A stretch of DNA of 64,000 nucleotides from Strigamia acuminata. Taxonomy: Eukaryota > Arthropoda > Chilopoda > Geophilomorpha > Linotaeniidae. Below the pieces are notes generated by a model that was not told the DNA's origin, ran no database searches, and saw only the letters and a program-made list of their open reading frames with translations. The translations under genes and the position numbers were made by a program. Of this stretch, positions 56,045 to 64,000 are shown one piece after another. The DNA lies in assembly GCA_949358305.1 (NCBI GenBank), contig OX442320.1, positions 10,308,259 through 10,372,258 of the forward strand, given 5' to 3'. Positions within the stretch are counted from its first letter, which is position 1. Each line of letters opens with the position of its first letter.

Positions 56045-56583
56045 CCCTGTTCACACCGGAAAGTTTGGGCTAGCCTAATATATAAATCTAGTTCTGGTTT
56101 TTAGTATGAATGCTTCTAAACCAAGTTGGTTTAGGCACAAATGAAGTCTTCCTGTGGTTATTTTCCCATTTGAACCCAAAGATGGAAAATTATCTGTACC
56201 GTATTTCTTCGATTCTAAGATGCACTATTTTTTACCAAATAAACATCATCAGAATGGGGGGTGTGTCTTACAATCAAAGCGTCTTTTTTCCATTTCAACG
56301 TCTCTAAAATTGGCGTCTTAGAATCGGAGAAGTACGGTAGTGTAAATAAATTTCAACCAGATAATTCTAATCCAGTTGAATGAACTAGATGACTGCGAAA
56401 GAACTAGATAACTACCCAAAACACTTTCCGTATTCCATGGTCAGTTATATATCGGCCACGTGTTACAGCCTAGATAAGTGCTTTTTTAATTCTTGGTGCA
56501 AATTCATTAGCCTAATCATTTTCTAGACAAAATCTGCAGAACTAGCTTTAAAGGCTAGCCCAAACTTTCTGGTGCGAACAGGG
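56045..56583. mobile_element. TIR element (CCCTGTTCRCACC ends) with nested MITE
   Basis: Left CCCTGTTCACACCGGAAAGT+TTGGGCTAGCC and the complement of the right GGCTAGCCCAAACTTTCTGG+TGCGAACAGGG agree over about 31 bp with two mismatches. No coding capacity. The MITE at 56197-56339 sits inside it. Confidence 0.85.
56197..56339. mobile_element. TA-flanked MITE family C, nested
   Basis: 143 bp including the flanking TA. Ends CCGTATTTCTTCGATTCTAAGACGC-like and its inverse: about 25 bp with three mismatches. Distinct from families A and B but sharing the CCGTA terminus and TA target. Confidence 0.9.
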
Positions 56584-56599
56584 TATTAGTACCCTCATC

Positions 56600-57090
56600 A
56601 TCTCTATTGACCGTGCTGTGCCTAACTCAATACTGTAATGATTACGCAGTTGGGAATGAAATATTCACATTGATCTATAGTGAAAATTGAGAATTGAAAG
56701 TATTTTATTTGTATTGACATGCAAATTGCATGCGGTAAACAGAAAGACGGGCAAGTGTATATGAGGAGAGCACTCAGATGCAGAAACTGCGTAGTAAATC
56801 AAATAGTTGTGCCATTATGGAGCACATAGACAGCCGAGCCATTTTTCTTTCTCTTCTCAGCAGCTGTTCTTCTCCATCGCGTATAATATGATGAAAAGGG
56901 CTTTGGGGGCGTGGCGGGCATGACGTCACATTGTGAATGGGCCTAAACCGCAGACTCCCTCTAATGGTGGCTGAGTGAAACTCATTACTCGAATCTCGTG
57001 CATAAGTGATGGGAGCCATTGTAATCCAGCGGGGCTATTATTTGAAATGACTCTTGTCTATGCTACAATGTGAGAAGGGAAAGAATTAAT
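56600..57090. other. Non-coding, nothing recognised
   Basis: A minus-strand frame (56774-57019) has no domain. An acceptor-like TTTTGCAG ends at 57097, followed by an open stretch (ANEMREVEATRVRFYSRLIR) that runs into the (ATTT)n array. Confidence 0.3.
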
Positions 57091-57244
57091 TTTGCAGGCA
57101 AATGAGATGCGGGAGGTGGAGGCGACACGAGTTCGCTTTTATTCGCGATTAATTCGCTGCAAAAAGGAACCGTTGTTTCGAAGCAATCATCGCTTTGCAA
57201 TCAACTCACCGCTATATCGACATTTACAAAATGAAATTTCATTT

Positions 57245-57246
57245 AC

Positions 57247-57293
<47 letters not shown>

Positions 57294-57304
57294 TTTGTTT
57301 ATTT
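57245..57304. repeat. (ATTT)n microsatellite
   Basis: About 14 units with one TTTG interruption. Confidence 0.97.
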
Positions 57305-57714
57305 ATTGGTATTGTTTCTATCGGTGTGATAAGTTGGAGTTGTTTTCACTTTTCAATGGGTATTTGGTATTTGGTATTTAGCGGCAGTTGTCGGCTTAGC
57401 GCAAAGGGCAGACACCATATGGGGGTGCCCTGTACAATGGAAGCCCCTTGCAATATGGGCACGAGGTCTTTTGAATGGAACAACCCTCGGAACCCATCCT
57501 ATTGAAAAGTGGATGAATGGCTTCAGAAAAAATGTCGTCGAAATTATTCAATATGATGTCATTTCAAACAAACAATGTTAAGGTGTGGCTAGAGTGTGGA
57601 ACCCGGATTCAAATGCTTGAAACATCTGCCGCTGGCTTTGATTTTCAAGTGATGACAAACTTAGGATTCAACACTCGTACTAATGATCCATAAAGGTCAA
57701 TAAAATGTGCAGTT

Positions 57715-58005
57715 TCCTCAAAAAAATGCATTTTGTATCTAAAAAGAATTATTTCGTGCTTGTAAAGGATACTTTGTGCCTAAAAAGGATAATTTTGGTT
57801 CTAACAATGCATTTTTGCCCCTAGAAATGCAATTTTTGCTCCTAACAATGAATTTTTGCCTTTAGAAATGCATTTTTGCTCCTGACAATGCATTTTTGCC
57901 CCAAAGAAATGCATTTTTGCTTCTAACAATGCATTTTTGCTCCTGACAATGCATTTTTGCTGCTTTTAATGCATTTTTTGCTTCTAAACAGTCCATTTTT
58001 GCTTA
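57715..58005 (+). repeat. 20-bp minisatellite (AATGCATTTTTGCTCCTAAC)
   Basis: About 13 units; the left part is degenerate. The AATGCATTTTTG core falls on a 20-bp spacing with small indels. Confidence 0.93.
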
Positions 58006-58009
58006 ACAA

Positions 58010-59070
58010 ACAACTGTGCAGCATGTTTTCCTGAAACCTTTTAACGATTATTCGATCTTTAGTCGTGTTTACGATTTATGGAAATATACTCCACAGTTTA
58101 ATGTCAATATTTAGAAGAAGATAAAAAAAAATGTTTTTCTACAGCGACAAAATTATTTCCATCTGTAACAGCGAGTTGTAGATAGTTGCAAGTGACAGCC
58201 ACAATTTGAGTACAAACATTAGTCAATCTCCTACGAGTAATTCCATTGTATTTGTGCCGCATTGCGAGCTCCACCTCAGCAAAGAGGAGTTAATGCTGTT
58301 GAATGTTGACAACATACATTGAGTATAGAACTCGCGAGGGTACACATCGCAGCATGCATTTAGGTTTACTCAACATGGAATTTAATTAATGTTTACATTG
58401 AAGTAGCATAGCAGCAAAAACATGTTGACTTTACATATACTGCGCTGCAAAAGAGACTTATAACTTGCACAAATGTAAACACACACCTAAGTTATCATGT
58501 AAATATTGAGAATTATTAGTTATACTCAAAACAGCTAAATGTCAACAAATTCGAGATTTCCAGAACATTTTAAAATCATGGTTCCCACAAAGGGCTCTAC
58601 TGGGGGCCCACGATTAGGGGGGTTCGGCTTGGCTGAACAAAAACTGAAACAGAAGTGTGCAGAATTTGTGTCATTATTTTAAATAACTTAATCTTGTAGA
58701 TCATCATGCTGCCTTTAACCTTAGGGGGGGGGGTATCAAAGATCCTGTGGACAAGTTTCAGGATGTGAGGGCTGTACTTAAAATGGTCCAAATTTGGCTT
58801 TGCACCAGGGGTGGATTGAGGAGTAATATTGACCCATGCATTTTAGTAAAAAAAATAAAGGAAAGGGGCATAGCAGTAATTGTGCGGAAACCTACAACTA
58901 TCGAACTACGTCAACTGTCAGGAAAAGTAATAACTTTTTGTATAATTCATGTAATTGTCCATGTTTCCTTAATGGGGTAAAATAGCATGACGATTCTTTT
59001 ATAAGGTTCATTTATGTTTATTTAAAATAAATATAAACTAGTATAAATCCGTTAATCCTAGCGGATGATC
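58010..59070. other. Non-coding, nothing recognised
   Basis: No exon chain seen. CTTAGGGGGGGGGGTATC (about 58719) is a mononucleotide run. Confidence 0.35.
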
Positions 59071-59230
59071 ATTTGTTTAATGTAACAAACGAAGTCTGAA
59101 CGTCACGAACGATTAAATACGGAAAGAATACCGTAGTTTTGCATAAATACGGTATTCTTGGTGTCTCAGTCGCGGCTACTATTCGAGGGTGGTTACAATT
59201 CGAGGTCGACTCTTAATCGATAAAATACGG
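59071..59230 (+). mobile_element. MITE family A, left-truncated copy
   Basis: Begins inside the family at ATTTGTTTAATGTAACAAAC and continues to the right terminus CTTAATCGATAAAATACGG. It has the same duplicated ATTCGAGG segment as the 53.7-kb copy. Confidence 0.85.
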
Positions 59231-59234
59231 TGTA

Positions 59235-60255
59235 TAAAATCTATTCTTTGCATCGTTGCGGAGAAAGACGTAGTTGTACATTAAATAAAAGCCCATTTCA
59301 TATATTTGTCGGGGGATGCCTGGTCAATCTGGCCCTGAGCTGTAGAGTGATTGGGATCCACGTTTTGTATATAAATTACTGGTGTGATATTCTTTCTTTG
59401 GGGCATTTGTGTTTGTGGCGAGCGTAATAAATGATGGAAAAGTATAGTTTAGCATCTTCAATTAGGGTACACAATGCGATCATTATCTGCCATCAAACAA
59501 AATGTGTAATGAGCAATTTTTTGAAATGTCGGTTTCTGGCCATAGAGGTGCTTGAGCCTGTTATCTCTCTCACGTCACGTTTACATCGCCTAATAAATTG
59601 TGAAAAAGTTGAAACACATGCGGATGAATAGCGCTAGATATATTTTATTCACTCCAGAGAGATTGCCTCTTGTTCAAACTGATGCATTTCATTTTTTAAC
59701 GAGCTATGTAATTATAGGTCTATAGTCTCAATATGATAGGGCCTAATTACGTCGTAAAAAAATAGATAATTTATTTTTAAAGGTGATTTAATATTTTAGC
59801 CAGAACAAAAGGATTCCACATCGTCGGAATGGAAGAAAATCGGTGGAAGTCATATTTCCATTCGTACGCGCTACTAATTAGATGACGATGCATTTGGCTA
59901 CCTTAAAAGTGTCAATAAATGTTACCGTAGTTCCTTAGGTTACCACGACTCAAATCGTTACTTTGGAGTTTTAGTTACGCCTCACTCACTGTAGTCGGCA
60001 GGCCCGGTTAGAGCGAGGGGGTTCTTGCAGGGATACTTGTGCCCCAAACACCAGGGGTGCTCACATGAGAAGGAAAGATAATAAATGATATCCAGACAAT
60101 CAATTAGGAGTCATTTAATCGACAGTCGAACAACTAATCGAACACGGATTTCGACATACGGACTTTTTATACAGTCGTGGACAAAAAAAACTTCCCTTCA
60201 GTTTAGCTGTTTTAAGTTTATCTATCATTATTTGCCCGGTCTATCTTTTAATACT
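59235..60255. other. Non-coding, nothing recognised
   Basis: Short frames at 59230-59631 lack domains. Confidence 0.35.
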
Positions 60256-60259
60256 GCTG

Positions 60260-60344
60260 TTAGGTTAGGTTAGGTTAGGTTAGGTTAGGTTAGGTTGAGT
60301 TAGGTTAGGTTGAGTTAGGTTAGGTTGAGTTAGGTTAGGTTAGG
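60260..60344 (+). repeat. Interstitial (TTAGG)n telomere-type repeat
   Basis: About 17 units, mostly TTAGG, with three regularly placed TTGAG variants in the right half (near 60295, 60311 and 60326). Far from any chromosome end that can be seen here. Confidence 0.95.
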
Positions 60345-60829
60345 GATCTAAAACAGACGATGCAGTCAAACATTGAATGCTTTGTGCATGTATTAATTCT
60401 ATTCATGCATGCACAAATGTCGGGCCACGACGAATAAGATTCTACAGGCCCGACATTTGGCTTAGGTCCAATTTTACCTCTTAAGGGCCCTGTATAGTCA
60501 TGTATTGCATAAACACGCTTGGTTTTTTTTGTGGGACAACTTAACCAGGGATGTAAATTATGTAAATTGCCCGTTCTAATGTGTAATTGAAGAAGCTATT
60601 TTTGCGCGTTAAAATGTTTTATGGTGTTAGAAATGTCTGAATTTCATTGATATGCGTTTGGATGCCTTAAGAGATTCATAGTTAATTCACGAAAGAAGAA
60701 AAAAAAAGACGTGGGAAGAAAAAAAGTATTACGAAGGTTGAATAATAGTTCGGTGTTTCTTTTTCATTTAAATTTTTTATTTTGAATGGAAATGTGGTAT
60801 GAATTAATAAAATGCTCATGTCGAAAGAA

Positions 60830-61025
60830 AACCGAGCACGTTGAAAGGGGACGGGTGCGATTGGGTGCGTGCAGTCACGTGACTGAGGACGGGCCAATGA
60901 GGGTTGGGGTTAGTGAGGAAGATGGCGAGAAGTGAGTGGAAGGCGGAGTCGGCCTGCGAGAGAATGTAACGATTGGTCGACGCCCGAGAAGGATAAAACG
61001 CGACGCGAAGTCTGCAACTTCAACC
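60830..61025. promoter_or_regulatory. Possible promoter with CCAAT and E-box motifs
   Basis: GTCACGTGACTGAGG, GGGCCAATGAGG, AAGATGGCGAGAAGTGAGTG and ACGATTGGTCG within 200 bp of GC-richer DNA. ATGGCGAGAA|GTGAGT would be a three-codon first exon, too short to judge. Confidence 0.3.
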
Positions 61026-61610
61026 AGGGTTGAAATTAGTACGTTGCTAAATAATTACGTGTCAAGTCATCACGAAATTTTTTTTGGACTTTATCCATAA
61101 ATATGTTTGCGGTGGAAAGTTTTTTATAGAGAAAAATTCCAATTTAATACGAATAAAATGGAATAAAATATGTTGTATTCAACATATCGACCTGTTGGTT
61201 GTGTAACATTTTTTGTTTATTTTTTTATGTGGATGGTGAATAGATTGTAATGATTTCAAAGGGAATTGCATGTCTAGCACTTGAAGGAAAGGAATGAAAA
61301 TCATGTGTAATTTTGTGCTTTGTAGAAAAGATTATTTATTCTTAAGGTCATCAGAATGTAATTATTAGCGGCAAGTATGGTAAAACATTGGAAGAAAACG
61401 GACACTGGTGTATAGCAAGCCGTAGAATATATACAGTCTATGTTCAGGGTGTTCAATAAGTCTCTAGACAATTTGAAAAATTTATTAAAACTACAGAAAA
61501 ATCAGATATTTTTTAAACTTGTATGTAAAGTACGTAGTAAAGTTATTTTTCAAATAGTTAATAAATTTCTATGTGGTCTCCATGTGTTGCACGGACCACA
61601 TCTAACTTCT

Positions 61611-61918
61611 TGTATTTTATCGATTAAAAGCCGCGGCTCTTATTCAAAACTGCCATTTTTGTCAGCAATTACAACTTCGGTTTTTCGTTTGTTACATTTG
61701 TTTAATGTAACGTCATGAACGAAGCGTACGTTCATCGTTCGAGAGGTTAAATACGGAAACAATACCGTACTTTTGCAAAAATACAGTATTGAGTCAGTCT
61801 CTCTCATTCTTTCTTCAAAGCACATTACGTGAGTTAGATCCATTAAGGACATAGTATTCTTGGTGTCTCAGCCGCGGCTACTATTCGAGGGCGACTCTTA
61901 ATCGATAAAATACGGTAT
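61611..61918 (+). mobile_element. MITE family A, long form
   Basis: Nearly full length: TGTATTTTATCGATTAAAAG to CTTAATCGATAAAATACGGT. Carries the long-form segment with TCATTCTTTCTTCAAAGCAC. Confidence 0.9.
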
Positions 61919-62144
61919 TTTCAATTTTTGTCCATGTCCTTAATTTAGTTTCATCGATGGTCTCAATTGCTGCAGATATTCTTTGCTTAAGGTGAACATA
62001 ATAATAACGTTACATTTATTCAAGAAAGCCGTATAGACGCTTAATAAAACTTGTAATTTTTACGTGTTTCATATTTTTCATATTTTTTATACCGTAAAAT
62101 TTTATGTTAAATTTATTTTTCATCTTTCGTGGGACCGTGTCAAC

Positions 62145-62236
62145 CGTGGAGTGTTTTGCACTCTATTGGTCATTCCTGGCAAGTTTTAATAATGCTGACC
62201 ATTCTCAGCGCCACCTAGATGTTAACCTGAATAAAT
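62145..62236 (+). repeat. GGAGTGTTTTGCACTC dispersed repeat, copy 3, with CTCF-like core
   Basis: GGAGTGTTTTGCACTCTATT ... TCAGCGCCACCTAGATGTTA ... TGAATAAATCACT. The reverse complement contains CTAGGTGGCGCTG. Confidence 0.6.
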
Positions 62237-62313
62237 CACTCCTATAAATTTCAACCAAGATGACGGGCGCACATTAATTCTGTCCTCACAGTCACACAGC
62301 AAAGAAACTATCG

Positions 62314-62456
62314 CTGCATTCAAAAATAAAAATAAAAATTTCAGTTTAAGCGTATTTTAAGTTTTAACGTGGGTTTAAACAGGAAATGATGTCATTTTTG
62401 TTTTAAAATTGAAGTAAATCACAAATTATTTTAGTTTTTGAACGCAGTTAGTGAAA
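62314..62456 (+). mobile_element. MITE-like dispersed repeat, copy 2 (better ends)
   Basis: Partner of the repeat at 1262-1388. The ends CTGCATTCAAAAA ... TTTTTGAACGCAG form an inverted repeat of about 13 bp. It has no coding capacity and no obvious target duplication. Confidence 0.7.
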
Positions 62457-62864
62457 ATGCAAGTTTTCGGTCTTTTAACGCGGAATAAATTGCGCCGTAG
62501 AATTTTTTCTTTAGTTTTTGATATTTATTTATTTTAGCCTTGAGGATGGAATGAGTTTAATGAGTGCGGGTATAAGTCATTTGTCAAAAAGAGATTCGAG
62601 AGATAAAAGATAAGTTACACGTAATTATATGGATGCGAAAGGGACTGGAAATTATATTCTTCTCGCGCTTATGCTTTGATTTAGGGCTCGGGTTTAATCG
62701 AACCGGTTGAAAGGTGATTTTATTTGGTCTTGTCTGGCTGCATTTTCATTTTTACTTTTTTTGCTTTGGGTTATTAATTTTGCATGTTTGGAGATTAAAT
62801 TTTAAATTGTAATCAAGCTAAAAGTGGGTTTTACTTGTTTTCTGGCTTTGTTCGCTGCTTTTTG

Positions 62865-62960
62865 TGTCCTATTGGTCGAGAAATGGAAGTTTGTACGACT
62901 ATCCAATCATGTGGTAGCGCTAGAATCACGTGATACAGGTCGGAGCCAATTGGGGTCACT
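62865..62960. promoter_or_regulatory. CCAAT-box cluster
   Basis: CTATTGGTCG, TATCCAATCA, AATCACGTGATAC and GCCAATTGGGG within 90 bp, a spacing seen at NF-Y-bound promoters. No exon attached. Confidence 0.3.
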
Positions 62961-62964
62961 GAGA

Positions 62965-64000
62965 GGAGTGGGATAATTATTTTTTAAATTATTTTGGGTT
63001 TATAAATATAAATGTGCAGAATTGATTTGAGAAAAATTGGTTTTGCTTTTTTGTTGTTGTTGTTGTCACGAAAAAGGAATTTTTCATTTTGAAATTAAAA
63101 TTTAAAATTTAAAAAATAATAAATTTTATGCGGTTGATGTGTGAATTTTACCGCAGTAAAACGATGTAATAAATTGGTATAATCCTTGGAAATTATGTGC
63201 AATTAAACGCCTGCACACACATTTTGTTTTGAATACATTGAGTAGAAAAACTCGCTGTGAATCTGAAAGTTTGCATCAAAGTGGCAAAAAAATATTTCCA
63301 AGCGGATATAACAAAACATTTCGCGTGCCAATTGCCCGGCAATGTTATCACTGTGATATCTCCCCCCGAACGACGTAGGATAACTGCTTAATATCAGGTG
63401 TATACATAGCAATCGTTTTCATGTTTATAACTGAGAAAACGTTGCAATTTGTTCAACGGGACGGAATTGATCACCTCAATTCGCCAACGTGCATCAAAAT
63501 GAGAATTTAAATTGAAACTGGACAAATTAGAACATAAATAATGATTAAATTGTGTGATTTTTTTAATTTTTCAATGAAATTCGCTGATAAAAATTACATT
63601 TTTAATCCATTTTTCTACAAATCAGAACCCGATTTACATATAGGCTAAAGAGGCTAACGTATGTACATCTGTGGAAATTTAAGCCTAATTTTATATGTAG
63701 CGCTTTTATCGTTTGAATCCATTATATTGATTAATAATATCGCCCTCAATATCGATTTAATATCAAGCACAAGAATAAAATATATTCGTATTTAGGCAGG
63801 AATAAATTCATACAGCTTTTCATCATCACAAGTGTTGGTTCTCGCATAATGCCAAATTCTAACACTAAATTCCATTTTTTGCACACGAAAACACAAAGTT
63901 CTAAAATTATTTCTTGTAATTTATTTTTAGATTTTTAAACGAATTTGCATTTGCATCTCGAACGGCGAAATCGGAAGCAACCAGAACGTTGCCAATCTCA
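62965..64000. other. Non-coding to the window end
   Basis: AT-rich; holds only the dispersed block shared with 25758-25796 (63851-63887). No gene seen. Confidence 0.35.

Noticed and set aside
57098-57250. Segment after TTTTGCAG as a terminal exon of the candidate secreted-peptide gene
   Set aside because: It needs a phase-2 join and gives only about 17 residues; the simpler ending at 55748 with a nearby AATAAA is preferred, though this is not excluded.
60260-60344. True chromosome end
   Set aside because: The block is only about 85 bp, contains variants, and is flanked on both sides by ordinary complex sequence.
1-64000. CRISPR arrays
   Set aside because: The tandem arrays lack unique spacers of constant length; repeats are contiguous and the DNA is eukaryotic.
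1-64000. tRNA or rRNA genes
   Set aside because: No paired A-box and B-box (GGTTCGAATCC-type) with cloverleaf arms and no rRNA core sequence was found by eye; isolated GGTTCGA strings (for example 9305, 28498) lack partners.

Overview
This is a gene-poor, AT-rich, intron-rich animal genomic window. I read it as arthropod DNA, with crustacean or another non-insect arthropod as the weaker guess. The reasons are interstitial blocks of the pentamer TTAGG (60260-60344) and its complement CCTAA (18403-18434), the usual arthropod telomere unit, and one clear gene that is an arthropod-style Sp8/9 zinc-finger factor. There is no sign of bacterial or viral gene organisation, and nearly all other long reading frames look like chance or repeat-driven frames. 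Layout. 1-28 kb is non-coding. It holds miniature inverted-repeat elements (TA-flanked Tc1/mariner-like, hAT-like and foldback types), phased minisatellites, microsatellites, one possible tiny first exon (3051-3087), one possible coding fragment (12778-12942), and several GC-richer islands that look like regulatory DNA. 28.2-36.5 kb is the Sp8/9 gene on the + strand: a GC-rich promoter/5'UTR island with a CTCF-consensus site, a 21-codon first coding exon (28746-28808), a 5.5-kb intron, a main exon (34317-35129), a possible 36-nt cassette micro-exon (35202-35237), and the last exon with the Buttonhead box and three C2H2 fingers (35840-36379). Every junction is in phase 0 and the joined product is 483 residues, or 471 without the micro-exon. 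36.5-43 kb is dominated by tandem arrays with a 31-bp period and one repeat-derived element with a 20-bp period. 44.0-55.8 kb contains a phase-consistent chain of small exons that could encode a 92-residue secreted peptide of unknown family. 56-64 kb is again transposon relics and non-coding DNA. The most unusual signal is distributed. Almost every minisatellite here has a period of 20, 21, 30 or 31 bp, and in most units A/T tracts recur about every 10 bp, so the DNA is predicted to be intrinsically curved. Several arrays lie inside transposon-like elements, which suggests that these elements spawn minisatellites. A second distributed signal is a set of CTCF-like motifs. One is a full consensus match at the Sp8/9 promoter island, and others sit in three copies of a dispersed repeat. 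All exon joins, family names and regulatory readings were made by eye without alignment tools. Only Sp8/9 should be regarded as secure.
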